Shown here piece after piece: positions 42,916-52,713 of a DNA stretch of 64,000 nucleotides. Below the pieces are notes generated by a model, which ran no database searches, was not told the origin of the DNA, and saw nothing but the letters and a program-made list of their open reading frames with translations. This stretch comes from UBA11051 sp964390495 (GTDB taxonomy: Bacteria > Armatimonadota > Zipacnadia > Zipacnadales > UBA11051). Positions within the stretch are counted from its first letter, which is position 1; every line of letters begins with the position of its first letter. The translations under genes and the position numbers were made by a program. Location: the NCBI GenBank assembly GCA_964390495.1, contig CAYMIN010000014.1:1-64000 (forward strand), in the 5' to 3' direction.

Positions 42916-45753
42916 TTACGGCTTCATTTCCACCCAGGCGGAGTTGAGGATGAACACGTGGTCGCACTCGCTGGCCGGGTAGTCGCGCACCGTAATCGAG
43001 TTGACCGTAGTTGACTCGATTTCATATCCGGTATCGGCTGCCAGCAGGTACGCCCCGGCGGCTGCCACCTGCTCCGGCACCGAGTCCTCCAGGTGATACG
43101 TGCGGTCCTCGACCGAGGCTACTTTCAGGGCGATGGTGGCTTGCGGCAGCTCGATCTCGGTTGCGCCGCAGCTCAACCGGGTGCCGTCCAGCAGATACGC
43201 CTGCAGCACCTCCCCCTCGCGCGACAGCGAGACGAAGCCGAAATGGCCGCTCATGGTAACCGGCCCGTAGCGGTGCTCGTCTTCATCAGGGCACGATATG
43301 ATATAGTCGCTGCGGTCGCCCAATTCCACCACCACGGCCAGCGCCCCGGTTTCCTCCTCAAGCTCCAGCAGGCGCGCGGATTGCACGGGTGAGGCCTCGC
43401 CCTGGTATGGCACCATGACCGCGGCATAGTCGCTCTTGAGGCGGTCCTGGCCGGCGGCCTCAGCGGTGCGTTCGGCGAATATCTGCTGGATCGGCGGGGC
43501 GTTGAGCTCGCTGCCGCGGTCGCTGCGCCAGCCGGGCGCATCGGCTATCAGCAGCCGATGAATCGGGCTCACCACCGTCAGGTCCATGTTGATATCCTGG
43601 TACGTCCAGGTGCAGGTGAAGGGGCCGGCCGGCTCGCTGCCGCGCAGGTTGCTCAGCCACTTGATCTCGTCGCCGACCGGCTGCGGCGGCGGTGCGGTCA
43701 GGTCAATCAGCTCGCCGTTGCACTGGAATCCGTACTGGTGCAGCTTGCCGCCGTTGACGCGGAAGAAGTCCACGGTGTAGGTGCCGCCCTCCGGCAGTTG
43801 TACCAGCGCGCAGGTCCGCTGGTAGCGGTCGCACTGGTCGTAGGCGTTGGCGCGGGCCTGGGTGACCTCGATGCCGGGAGCCGTACCGAACAGCTCCAGA
43901 GTCGAATGGCGGTCTTGCCTCTGCTGGTTGGCACCGTCCACGGTCACGATGTTATGAGCAAGCGTGCTGCCGGTCCAGGCGTTGCGCGGATCGTCCCAAA
44001 TGTAGCCGCGGTCCGAGGCGATCTCCTGGCCGAAAGCGTAGTAGAGGATGCCCAAGGTGTCCTGGTGGCGGTGACCGTGGTAAGCGTAGCCGTTGAGGTA
44101 CAGGGCGTGTTGGCCATACGGGTCGCCGGCCCGCATGACGCTGACATGCCAGCCCGGGAACCACTCGGAATGCAGCGGCAGCGGGGCTTCGGCCTCGGCC
44201 TGCATGTCCGGGTCGCGGTACCACAGTGCATACTCGCTGCCGCGCTCCGCCAGCTTGGCGTTCTGTACCGTCTCCAGCAGGCCGGCGTAGTCTGGGCTAT
44301 AGCGGTCGGCCAGAATCTCCACGTAAGCCGCGCTTAGCCCGGCTCCGTGGCTAGTGTCGCCGATGCAGGGGTAGCGTTTGTGCGGCCCCAGCATCCGCAC
44401 CATGCTCTCCAACGCCAGCCGGTAGCGCCCCACGTGTTCGAAGGGATTGAGGTTGTCAAACCGTTCGCCCGCCTCCGGCTGGTAGCCCTCCGGATCGGAG
44501 TAGCCCCGTAGTATTTCCGGTATGTCGCGCATCATCCCCAGGTGCATAGCCGAATACGAAGGCGATTCCTTGCAGAAGCCGTCGAAGTGGAAGCAGCGGG
44601 TCATCAGTTGCTCGAAGCCGTCCAGGGCCCGGCGGGCACCGGCAGGGCGACCGAACATGATCCCCGTAGCCGCGCTCAGGGCCCGCCCGCGGCCGGATTT
44701 GTTATTGATGTCCTTCCAGTACTCGCTGTCCGTGGTGCCGGCCAGGATCAGGTCCTCGACGATCCGCTTGTCCATCTCCGGCGTAATTACCGGCCTACCG
44801 TCCTCATACTTCGCGGCGCGGATTAGGTCATAGGCGACCGTGCAACCGAGTATATAGCCGCCGTCGCTGCCACTGCAGCCGTAGCGGCCCGCGCCCCAGA
44901 AGCCGTTGCAGAGAGTCGCATTATCCTTGGATTGATGCCGATTGAAGGGGTCTATGATAACTTCCTTGGGAAACTTGCCACCGCGACCGTATTTGCCCAG
45001 GTTGGCAGCGGCCTCACCGGGCGGACAGTCGGCATAGGTGCCGTTGTAGGAGTGAAACAGCCAGTTCGGGTAACAGTGGGCGGCGCGGTCCAGGATCCAG
45101 GCACAGCGCTCGGCATACTCCACCTTGCCGGTGACGGCGTACAGCTTCGCCAGCGGCAGGATCTTGGCCATACACCAGCCCGACTTCTTCGACCTGATGA
45201 TGCCGCTCCAACTAGTGTGAACCGGCCACGAGACCCACTTGAAGGCATACTTGTTGGGCGCTTCATCCGGGTGCGCCCGCTCGGCCTCGGTCTCGTAGTA
45301 GGTGAAGGTCTGCCCCATCTTACGGCACGTCATCGAGCCGGTTTCCGGGTATTCGGGGTTGGGATAGACGGTGCCGCAGTATTTGCAGACCAGCTTGTCC
45401 GGGTCCTTGACGTCCCATCTGTAGAGGCCACACTCGCCCATCGAGGACTGCTTGCCGACACATGCCGGGCAGTTCTGACCGTATTCGGGCCAGTTGGTCA
45501 GCTCCGGGATCATCTCCTCGAAGAACTGCCGGTCCTGCTCCATGGCGTAGGCGACGGAGTTCTCCCAACTGCGCACGATGTCCTGGGCCCATTTGTAGCG
45601 CTTGACGTTCTCGCGGGCGGTGGCGACGTCAGCGGCCTTATAGAGGGTGCAAGGCTCGCAGAGGGCAACCGCCACTTGAGCCACCGCCACCAGTATCATC
45701 AATCCGCACAGCCCCCGATACCACCAGCCATCAAGACAGCTAAGCTCAGACAT
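42916..45753 (-). CDS. Heparinase II/III-family protein
   Basis: 945 residues from the ATG at 45753 with GGAGGCGAGG upstream; the frame stays open for 530 bases further upstream but only through repeat DNA. A signal or anchor helix spans 14-31. A Cys-rich, possibly zinc-binding region follows (NCPACVGKQ and LVCKYCGTVYPNP). An alpha/alpha toroid-like middle and the heparinase II/III-type beta domain come next, with GYAYHGHRHQDTLGILYYAF, whose histidines match the active region of the family. These enzymes are polysaccharide lyases on uronic-acid polymers. The exact polymer is unknown. Confidence 0.82.
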   Translation of the reverse strand: MSELSCLDGWWYRGLCGLMILVAVAQVAVALCEPCTLYKAADVATARENVKRYKWAQDIVRSWENSVAYAMEQDRQFFEEMIPELTNWPEYGQNCPACVGKQSSMGECGLYRWDVKDPDKLVCKYCGTVYPNPEYPETGSMTCRKMGQTFTYYETEAERAHPDEAPNKYAFKWVSWPVHTSWSGIIRSKKSGWCMAKILPLAKLYAVTGKVEYAERCAWILDRAAHCYPNWLFHSYNGTYADCPPGEAAANLGKYGRGGKFPKEVIIDPFNRHQSKDNATLCNGFWGAGRYGCSGSDGGYILGCTVAYDLIRAAKYEDGRPVITPEMDKRIVEDLILAGTTDSEYWKDINNKSGRGRALSAATGIMFGRPAGARRALDGFEQLMTRCFHFDGFCKESPSYSAMHLGMMRDIPEILRGYSDPEGYQPEAGERFDNLNPFEHVGRYRLALESMVRMLGPHKRYPCIGDTSHGAGLSAAYVEILADRYSPDYAGLLETVQNAKLAERGSEYALWYRDPDMQAEAEAPLPLHSEWFPGWHVSVMRAGDPYGQHALYLNGYAYHGHRHQDTLGILYYAFGQEIASDRGYIWDDPRNAWTGSTLAHNIVTVDGANQQRQDRHSTLELFGTAPGIEVTQARANAYDQCDRYQRTCALVQLPEGGTYTVDFFRVNGGKLHQYGFQCNGELIDLTAPPPQPVGDEIKWLSNLRGSEPAGPFTCTWTYQDINMDLTVVSPIHRLLIADAPGWRSDRGSELNAPPIQQIFAERTAEAAGQDRLKSDYAAVMVPYQGEASPVQSARLLELEEETGALAVVVELGDRSDYIISCPDEDEHRYGPVTMSGHFGFVSLSREGEVLQAYLLDGTRLSCGATEIELPQATIALKVASVEDRTYHLEDSVPEQVAAAGAYLLAADTGYEIESTTVNSITVRDYPASECDHVFILNSAWVEMKP

Positions 45754-46216
45754 ATTCCTCGCCTCCGAAAGGCGTATTCGGGCCGCTAGTCGAGGAGTAT
45801 TTCGCCGTGGGATGGTACTTACCTTTGAGGAGTGAGAACTGTCTGCCGTGGCACAGCTTCGGACGAGAGGCACGGGCGCATGCCATGCGCCCCTACAAAG
45901 GCGATGTGCTTGGTATGGGTACAGCCGGCGTCTGGGCAATGCGGGTGACGGCCTCGGGCTGGAAGCCCGAGCTACGCGAGAATTGGTGTAGGGGCGCACG
46001 GCGTGCGCCCCACGATCTGTCCCCGCAGCAAGGCGTGGTGACCACGCCCCCAGGAATACCGATGCCGTCGCAGGGGCGCAATTGACTGCGCCCAATCCCG
46101 TAAGCCCGTGCCGCCTACTCGCGCCGAAGTCGCCGATGCGGCCGCTCGCCAGCGGCCATGGCAGGGCGCGATAAATCGCGCCCCTACGACGACATGAGAG
46201 GCTGTTGACGCCGTCG
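45754..46216. other. Intergenic region dense in palindromic repeats
   Basis: About 460 bases with no supported gene between the heparinase-like and PII-like genes. Five palindromes of two families lie in 330 bases (see the repeat entry at 45874-46183). I could identify no promoter for the heparinase-like gene. Confidence 0.65.
45874..46183. repeat. Cluster of five palindromic repeats
   Basis: GGGCGCATG/CATGCGCCC (45874-45892, 9-bp arms); CTCGGGCT-GGA-AGCCCGAG (45953-45971, 8-bp arms); GGGGCGCACG/CGTGCGCCCC (45991-46011, 10-bp arms); GGGCGCA/TGCGCCC (46074-46093, 7-bp arms); GGGCGCGAT/ATCGCGCCC (46164-46183, 9-bp arms). Three of the four GGGCGC-type copies are flanked by GTAGGGG or CCCCTAC. 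The inner arm bases differ between copies but remain paired, which indicates compensatory change or repeated insertion of variants. Confidence 0.8.
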
Positions 46217-46540
46217 TTAGGCGAGCTGGCTGCCCTGCAGCTTGAAGGCCGCGAAACCGGGGCGCTTGTGGTACTCCTCGGCAATGATCTGCTCGGCGCC
46301 CGCGATTACCTCGGCGGCCGCGGTCTCGTCGGGGAGGGCGACGAAAATGATCGTGTTGGTGCCCGGCCAAATAGCCGTGCCTTCGTGGCGGCCGGTCACA
46401 CCCACCCCCGATACTCCGCCGAAACGGGTATAGCCCGGCACCTCCAGCTCGTCGAGAAGCTCACCGAGCCGCTGGGCGAACAAGGTCTCGCAGATCATCA
46501 CCAAGAATACCCGGTCTTCCGAAGATTCCCCATGTGTCAT
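46217..46540 (-). CDS. PII-like protein at the end of the efflux operon
   Basis: 107 residues. The pattern LGELLDELEVPGYTRFGGVSG followed by TAIWPGTNTIIFVALPDE is like that of PII-like (GlnB/CutA-fold) proteins that accompany RND metal and drug efflux genes. No uridylylation T-loop of true PII is recognisable. It starts 16 bases after the RND pump stop, with GGAGG overlapping that stop region, so it is the last gene of the operon. A role in sensing substrate or regulating the pump is inference. Confidence 0.65.
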   Translation of the reverse strand: MTHGESSEDRVFLVMICETLFAQRLGELLDELEVPGYTRFGGVSGVGVTGRHEGTAIWPGTNTIIFVALPDETAAAEVIAGAEQIIAEEYHKRPGFAAFKLQGSQLA

Positions 46541-46556
46541 GGCTCCCGCCGCCTCC

Positions 46557-49500
46557 TTACTGCCGTGCTCCGGACAGGTGAAGCAACCTACTAAGCCAGG
46601 CCCCGACCTGCTCAGACAGGCTATAGGCTACCGGCACCACAAACAGCGTCAGGAAGGTGGAAGTGAGCAGCCCGCCGATGACGGTGATGGCCAGAGGCTG
46701 CCACATCTCGGACCCGGCCCGCAGCGCCAACGCCAGAGGGACCATCGCAAAGAGAGTGGCCATAGCGGTCATCAGGATGGGCCGAAGCCGCACGCCGCCG
46801 CCCTCGATGATCGCCTCTCGCAAAGCCATCCCGCGGGCCCTGAGTATAGTGATCATCTGGACCAGCAGGATGGAATTGCTGACCACGATGCCGGTCAGCA
46901 TCAAAATGCCGAGCAGGACCATGATGCTGATACTGGTGTTGGTAAGCAGCAGCGCTGTGAAGACACCGATGACCTCCAAAGGGATGGCCAACATAATCGT
47001 GAAGGGGTGAATGAGTGACTCAAAGAGGGAGGCGAGGATGATATAGATGAACATTACGCCGATGACCAGGGCCAGTCCCATGCCCGAGAAGGCTTCCTCG
47101 CGGTTCTCTTCAGAGCCGCCGAACTCATAGCGGTAGCCTTCGGGCCACGCGATCGTCCCCATCCGTTGATTGACATCGGCGACGATCTCGCTGAGGGCGC
47201 GCCCTGACGTGTTGCCCTCGATGTTGAGGCAGCGGCGGCGCTCATCGCGGCTTATCTGGGTGGGGCCGCGGGTGGCATGTACGCCGGCGACCTGGGTGAA
47301 GGGCACTACCGCGCCCGAGGGGCTCACCAAATCGGTTTGCTTGACGGTCTCGATCCATTCCCGGTCCGCCGCCTTGGCGCGCACGGTGATGTCATACTCC
47401 TTGCCGGCCTCGCGATACTTGGTCAGCTCCTCGGTGCCACGCACGAGGGTCTGCAGCGTATGAGCGATACCGCCGGCCGTCAGTCCCAAGCGCCCGGCCT
47501 TGGTTCGGTCCACGACTACCTGGTACTCGGGACTGCCCGCTTCCCAGTCCAGACGCAAGTCGGAGAGGCCCGGTATGTCCCTCAGCTTGCCAAGAGCCTC
47601 CTGCCCCAGGCGGTTGAGAACCGCCAGATCGTCACCGGTGACAGTAATCTCCATGTCGGCTCCCATGCTGGGGCCCATGCTCTGCTCGAAACGATAGACG
47701 ATCCCGGGAACCCCGGCCAAGAACTCGCGCAGCTCGGCCTTGATCTCGTCGGTAGAGCGCTGGCGCTCTTGACGGTCCACCAGGGTGGCCTGGAAGGTGG
47801 CCGTACGAGCGCCCGAAACCCCGCCGCGCAGTGACTGCATCCCGCCCTCGCTCTCGCCCAGCGACACCTCCATATTCTCCAACTCCGGAATCTGCAAGAA
47901 AACGTCCTCGATCTGCAGAGCCACCTCGTTGGTATGCTCCACCGAGGCGCCGATCGCGGTCTCCACGATCAGTTGGATCTCTCCCCGGTCCATGCTAGGG
48001 AAGAACTCGAAGCCCACCAACGTCACCATCATCAGACTAGCCACGAACAGGCCGGCGGCGCTGGCGGTGACGATGGCGCGATGATTGAGGCAGTAGCCGA
48101 CGGCCCGCCGATACCAAGCTGCCACCGCACTAAAACCACGGTTGAAGGCAGCAGTCAGGCCCACGAGAACGCCCCGCTTGTCCTGGCCCGCCTCGGCCTC
48201 TTCATAAGCGACCGACATCAGCCGCGTAGTCAGCATCGGGATAGCGGTAAGCGCCACAATCATAGAGGCGAAAAGCCCGAACATGACCACCAAGGCCATG
48301 GGCGTGAAGAGCGTGGAAACCAGGCCGCCGACGAACATCAGCGGGAAGAATACGCACATGGTGGTGACGGTGACGGCGACAATCGCCATAGCCAACTCGC
48401 CGGTGGCACTGACGGCTGCCTCCACCACCGGCTCGCCGGCCTCGACATGCCGGTAGATGTTCTCCAGCACCACCACCGAGTCGTCAACGATCCTACCGAT
48501 GGCCAGCACCAGGCCGCCCATAGTGATGATGTTGAGGGTCATGTCGTTGAAGTACATCAGGCCGAAGGTGGCCAGCACCGACAAAGGAATCGAGATGCCG
48601 GCAATCAGCGTCCCGCGCAGGGTCGCCAGGAACAGGAAGATTATCAGCATAGCCAGCGCAGCGCCCTCAATGGCGACCCCGTAGAGGTTGTGAAGCGCGT
48701 CCTGGATGAACTTGGCCTGGTCCCAGGTGGCGGTCAGCTCCAACCCCGGCGGCAGCTTTTGCGGCAGAGTCTCCATGGCCTTGCGTACCCGCTCCGACAC
48801 CTCCACGGTGTTGGCGGTGCTCTCCTTGACGATGGACAAGCTGACACAGGGCTTGCCATTGACGCGGGCGTAGCTGCGCACCTGCTTGTGGGTATCCTTG
48901 ACCGTGGCCAGGTCGCGGAGGTAAACCGGAACGCCGTTGCGAGTGGCGACCACGATGTCAGCGATGTCGGCGACCCGCGCAAATTCGCCCACCACGCGAA
49001 TCGTGAACTCGCGCGGGCCCTCGGTAGTAAAGCCGATGGGAACGTTGAGGTTCTCGCTGGAGAGCGCATTCTCCACCTGCGTTACCGGGAGCTGATAGGC
49101 GCGCAATCGTTCCCGGTCCACTTCGACGAGAATCTCCCGCTGCAGGCCTCCGTAGATATTCGCCGCGGCGACACCGGCGAGCTTCTCCAGTTCGGGTTTG
49201 ACCGCATCGTCGGCGATCTCGCGCAGCCGCCGCATGTCGTCCATGCCGGTTACAGCCACCGTCAGGACAGGCATCATGGTACTGGGGTCCACCTTCATAA
49301 TCACGGGCCGAGTGACACCTTCGGGCAGGTTGTCAATGACGGCGTCCACCTTCTCGCGAGCGTCAAAAGCGCCCCAGTCCGTATCTTTGCCCCAGTCGAA
49401 CTCGATCGTGACCGCCGAAAGGCCCTCGGTCGAGATCGAGCTGATGCTCTCGAGGTCCTCAACCACCGCCGCGGCCTCCTCGATCGGCTTGGTGACGAAC

Positions 49501-49682
49501 TCCTCGACCTCCTCCGGCGGCGTACCCGGATAGCGGGTGATAATGGCAACGATCGGGAAAGTGATGTCGGGCAGCAGGTCCACCTTGAGCTGCATAAAGG
49601 AAGCGTAGCCCAAGACCAGGACCGCCAGGACCCCCATCAAGACCGTGACGGGACGACGAACCGAGAAGCTGGCAGGATTCAT
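46557..49682 (-). CDS. RND efflux transporter (AcrB/HAE1 family)
   Basis: 1041 residues, standard for trimeric proton-driven RND pumps. The N-terminal FSVRRPVTVLMGVLAVLVLGY is the first membrane helix. The proton-relay Asp pair is in GRIVDDSVVVLENIYRH in TM4. The periplasmic porter and docking segments and the second helix bundle (VIGVMFIYIILASLFESLIHPF, MLTGIVVSNSILLVQMI) are intact. It works with the membrane-fusion and TolC-like proteins upstream in the operon. The start overlaps the MFP stop by ATGA. Substrate, drug or lipid, cannot be read from the sequence. Confidence 0.94.
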   Translation of the reverse strand: MNPASFSVRRPVTVLMGVLAVLVLGYASFMQLKVDLLPDITFPIVAIITRYPGTPPEEVEEFVTKPIEEAAAVVEDLESISSISTEGLSAVTIEFDWGKDTDWGAFDAREKVDAVIDNLPEGVTRPVIMKVDPSTMMPVLTVAVTGMDDMRRLREIADDAVKPELEKLAGVAAANIYGGLQREILVEVDRERLRAYQLPVTQVENALSSENLNVPIGFTTEGPREFTIRVVGEFARVADIADIVVATRNGVPVYLRDLATVKDTHKQVRSYARVNGKPCVSLSIVKESTANTVEVSERVRKAMETLPQKLPPGLELTATWDQAKFIQDALHNLYGVAIEGAALAMLIIFLFLATLRGTLIAGISIPLSVLATFGLMYFNDMTLNIITMGGLVLAIGRIVDDSVVVLENIYRHVEAGEPVVEAAVSATGELAMAIVAVTVTTMCVFFPLMFVGGLVSTLFTPMALVVMFGLFASMIVALTAIPMLTTRLMSVAYEEAEAGQDKRGVLVGLTAAFNRGFSAVAAWYRRAVGYCLNHRAIVTASAAGLFVASLMMVTLVGFEFFPSMDRGEIQLIVETAIGASVEHTNEVALQIEDVFLQIPELENMEVSLGESEGGMQSLRGGVSGARTATFQATLVDRQERQRSTDEIKAELREFLAGVPGIVYRFEQSMGPSMGADMEITVTGDDLAVLNRLGQEALGKLRDIPGLSDLRLDWEAGSPEYQVVVDRTKAGRLGLTAGGIAHTLQTLVRGTEELTKYREAGKEYDITVRAKAADREWIETVKQTDLVSPSGAVVPFTQVAGVHATRGPTQISRDERRRCLNIEGNTSGRALSEIVADVNQRMGTIAWPEGYRYEFGGSEENREEAFSGMGLALVIGVMFIYIILASLFESLIHPFTIMLAIPLEVIGVFTALLLTNTSISIMVLLGILMLTGIVVSNSILLVQMITILRARGMALREAIIEGGGVRLRPILMTAMATLFAMVPLALALRAGSEMWQPLAITVIGGLLTSTFLTLFVVPVAYSLSEQVGAWLSRLLHLSGARQ

Positions 49683-51325
49683 CGGCCGGCCTCCTCGCCT
49701 GTCACCACTCGCACCTGCTGGCCCGGACGCAACTGCGTCTGCCCCCTGATGACCACCGCCTGCCCCACGCTGAGGCCCTTGGTGACAGCAATCTCGGTCT
49801 CGTTGCTGAGGCCCGTTTCTACAGGCACGCGCTTGGCCTGCCCCTCCTCAACTACATATACCACCTGCCGGTTCTCCTGCTCGATGACGGCAACTCTCGG
49901 CACTACCACGACATTCTCGACGCGCGCAGTCACCAGGCTCGCCCGGGCGAACATGCCTTGCTTGAGCCGGCCCGCGCTATTGTCAAGGCGCACCTTGATA
50001 CTGAAAGTGCGGGACTCGACATCAGCCGCAGGAATGATCTCGATAATGTCGCCGATCAGCTCCCGCTCGGGCAGCGCATCTATAGTCACCGCGACCTGCT
50101 GGCCGACGGCGGCGTTACCCAACTCCATTTCGGGTAAGCTGGCCCGGATAAATACCGAAGCGTTGTCGGTGATCGTCAGCAGCGGCACGCCCGGTGTAGC
50201 GGCCTCGCCCGGGTCCACCGTCCGAGCGGTAATCACGCCCGCCATCGGCGCGCGAATGTAGGTGTAGCCGAGCTGGGTCTGGATATAGGCGACATTGGCC
50301 CGGGCCTGATTGAGCGCGGCGCGGGCGGCCTGAACGTCCTCCCGGCTGATGTAGTTGCGGGCGGTCGAGGCCTTGGCCAGCTTGAGCGAGGCCTCGGCAG
50401 AGCGGACGCCCTCGCGCGCCGCCGCGATCTCCTGCTGACGGATGCGGTTCTGAGCCTGATTGGCCTCGGCCAGCGCCAGCGCGGACCTGGCCTGCTCGAC
50501 CTCGGCGCGGGCCATTGCGACCTCCTGGCTGCGCGGGCCTTCGCGCACCAGGTCGAGCTGTTGGCGAGCGGTGTTGTACTGGGCCTGGGCGATATCGAAC
50601 TGCAGCTTGGCGGCATCATGCTGCTGCTGGGCCATCGCGCCCTGGGCCAGCAGCGTGTCGGCCCGGTGTAGATTGGTGCGAGCGGTATCCAGGCTGGCCT
50701 TGGCCTGCCGGACAGCTTCCTCGGCCTGCTCAACCTGTTGGCTGCGAGCGCCCTCGACCACCATGTCGAGCCGGGCGTTGACGGCACTGAGGGCTTCGCG
50801 GGCCTGGGCGACGGAGGTGGTGGTTTGGGTCTGAGTGACCTCGGCGCCGGTCTCGACCTGACGGAGGCGCGCGCGTGCCGAGGCCAGCGCGGCTTCGGCG
50901 GCCTCGATACCGCTGCTAGTCTGCGCCTCCTGCAAGCCGGTGCCGGTTTCGGCCTGCTTGAGCCGGGCCTGGGCTGCAGCCACGGCGGCTTGGGCCTGGC
51001 GAAGCTGGGCGGCCAGATCGCCCCGCTCGAGTTCGACCAGAAGCTGTCCCTTACGCACCTCGGCGCCCTCGTCCACATGAACCCGAGTGACTTTGCCGGC
51101 AACCTTGGACACGACCCCGCTTTCGGCATCGGCCTCGATGGAGCCGGTAAGCATCAGCGACTGCTGGATATCTCCACGGCAGGCCGCTTGCACCTCGACT
51201 GCAGTAGCCATCTCGATCTGGCCCTGCGCGTGTGCCGCTCTACCAGCGCGGACCTTGTCCACAATCAGCCAGCCGCCGGCCACAATCGCCATGAGCAATA
51301 GTATGGGTACAAGGAATCGCTTCAC
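49679..51325 (-). CDS. RND periplasmic adaptor (membrane fusion protein) with extended coiled coil
   Basis: 548 residues, against about 370-420 for most MFPs. One N-terminal helix (6-25) anchors it. A lipoyl half-domain (GKVTRVHVDEGAEVRKGQLLVELE) leads into about 250 residues of Ala/Gln/Glu-rich heptads with repeated blocks (VEGARSQQVEQAEE and VREGPRSQEVAMARAE), then the second half-lipoyl (YTYIRAPMAGVITARTVDPGEA), beta-barrel and membrane-proximal domains. The longer hairpin may reach a distant or long TolC partner. Overlaps tolC-like and RND genes by ATGA at both ends. Confidence 0.9.
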   Translation of the reverse strand: MKRFLVPILLLMAIVAGGWLIVDKVRAGRAAHAQGQIEMATAVEVQAACRGDIQQSLMLTGSIEADAESGVVSKVAGKVTRVHVDEGAEVRKGQLLVELERGDLAAQLRQAQAAVAAAQARLKQAETGTGLQEAQTSSGIEAAEAALASARARLRQVETGAEVTQTQTTTSVAQAREALSAVNARLDMVVEGARSQQVEQAEEAVRQAKASLDTARTNLHRADTLLAQGAMAQQQHDAAKLQFDIAQAQYNTARQQLDLVREGPRSQEVAMARAEVEQARSALALAEANQAQNRIRQQEIAAAREGVRSAEASLKLAKASTARNYISREDVQAARAALNQARANVAYIQTQLGYTYIRAPMAGVITARTVDPGEAATPGVPLLTITDNASVFIRASLPEMELGNAAVGQQVAVTIDALPERELIGDIIEIIPAADVESRTFSIKVRLDNSAGRLKQGMFARASLVTARVENVVVVPRVAVIEQENRQVVYVVEEGQAKRVPVETGLSNETEIAVTKGLSVGQAVVIRGQTQLRPGQQVRVVTGEEAGR

Positions 51326-52713
51326 TGCGCTTCACTCCTCGGTGCCAAGAGCTCGAGGTCATCCTGAGAGGCGTTGACGGCGCTCAACAGCTTGGCTTTG
51401 GCTATCTGATATCCGTAGATGGCATCAACTTGGTTGGTGCGGGCGGCGATCAGGGCTACCCGCGCGTCGGTGACTTCGACCGGCGTGGCGAGGCCGGCAT
51501 CGTAACGCACCTCAGCGATACGTAGCGCCTCCCGGGCCAGCTCGACCGTCTTGGCTGTCAGGCTAATGCGGTGCTTGGTCTCCTCGGCATTGAGGTAGGC
51601 ATGCCAGACCTCCAACTCGATGTCGTCGGCCAGCTTGCCGGCCAACGCCCGAGCCTGCTCGGCGCGCCACAAGGCCTGCTGCTGTTTCGAGCGCGAGGCC
51701 CCACCGTCACTCAGCGGCTTGCTCAAACTCAGCGTCAGATTCCACGAATGGTCCTCGGAAAAGCCGGTCGAGCTCTGACGGTCATAGGCGCCGACGAGGT
51801 CAAGATTGAGGCCGCGCTCGGCCTTCGCCAGTCGCGCCGAAACCATCGCCAGCCGCGCCTGAGTCTCGGCCACCTTGACCTCCTCACGGCGCTGCTGGGC
51901 CATCTCGATGCAGAGGTTGGGATCAAGCACCAGCGGTGCCGGAGCCGGCTCGGCGACGAGCTGCAGCGGCCGAGTGACGGCAATTCCCAGCAGGCTCTTC
52001 AAACTGGCCTTGGCCGTCTCTACGGCAGTCTGGGCGACGATGAGCTGCTGCTCGGCGTCGGCGACCTCCACTTCGGCCCGCGTGACATCGAAGCGTGGTA
52101 CAGCACCGGCCTCGAAGCGCGCCGAGGCCAAACGCCAGTGCTCGCGGGCGCTGTTGAGCTGCTCCTCAGCCACCTCAACAAAGCCGATGGCGCGGGCAAT
52201 GCCATAGAAGAGCGTGGTGGCTGCGAGGCTGATTTCGCGCTGCACCACCGTAGTTTCAAGGCCCCTGACATCCACATTGAGCCGGGTCAGGGCGAGCAGC
52301 GCCTGATTGCGGCCCGAGGAGTAAAGCGACTTGTACAGCTCGACCCCGTAGCTGTGGCTGTGGTCCGGCGAGATGGTGACGCTCTGCGTGCCGGTTGCCG
52401 TGGGCATCTCCATCGTGCTCTCCGGCCCGAGGCGGGAATAGGAGGCCTGAAGTCCTAGCTGCAAGCGGTCAGCCGCTTTGGCCTCACCGATGGCTGCCTG
52501 CGCCTCAGCAAGAGCTAGATCGGCAAGCTGGATGTTCCAGTTGTTCTCCAGCGCCATGCTCACAACATCGTCCAAGGTCAGTGTCAACGGTTCGGCAGTG
52601 GCCTGGGGTGTTTGCGCCAGAGCCGCCCGGCAACCGCATCCGCCGAGCACGGCTGCGCCCACCACGGCAATGCTGAAGCACACGCTGCAGATTGTGCTGA
52701 TGCGCGGCGTCAT
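51322..52713 (-). CDS. TolC-family outer membrane efflux protein
   Basis: 463 residues with a signal sequence and a lipobox-like LGG before Cys26, with an alternative cleavage after ALA33. Two OEP repeats are visible, each with the long helix pattern (LALAEAQAAIGEAKAADRLQL; LRIAEVRYDAGLATPVEVTDA) and the strand region (TRLNVDVRGLETTVVQREIS). It should form the trimeric outer-membrane channel for the RND pump. The ATG overlaps the regulator stop by 4 bases. Confidence 0.9.
   Translation of the reverse strand: MTPRISTICSVCFSIAVVGAAVLGGCGCRAALAQTPQATAEPLTLTLDDVVSMALENNWNIQLADLALAEAQAAIGEAKAADRLQLGLQASYSRLGPESTMEMPTATGTQSVTISPDHSHSYGVELYKSLYSSGRNQALLALTRLNVDVRGLETTVVQREISLAATTLFYGIARAIGFVEVAEEQLNSAREHWRLASARFEAGAVPRFDVTRAEVEVADAEQQLIVAQTAVETAKASLKSLLGIAVTRPLQLVAEPAPAPLVLDPNLCIEMAQQRREEVKVAETQARLAMVSARLAKAERGLNLDLVGAYDRQSSTGFSEDHSWNLTLSLSKPLSDGGASRSKQQQALWRAEQARALAGKLADDIELEVWHAYLNAEETKHRISLTAKTVELAREALRIAEVRYDAGLATPVEVTDARVALIAARTNQVDAIYGYQIAKAKLLSAVNASQDDLELLAPRSEAQ

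Noticed and set aside
45754..46284. N-terminal extension of the heparinase-like protein
   Set aside because: The frame is open but runs through palindromic repeats and lacks a signal peptide; the ATG at 45753 has a good ribosome binding site and signal sequence.
47934..50261. 775-codon open frame on the plus strand
   Set aside because: It lies antisense to the well-supported RND and MFP genes, has a composition rich in His, Arg and Gln, and shows no domain. It is a G+C-rich shadow frame.
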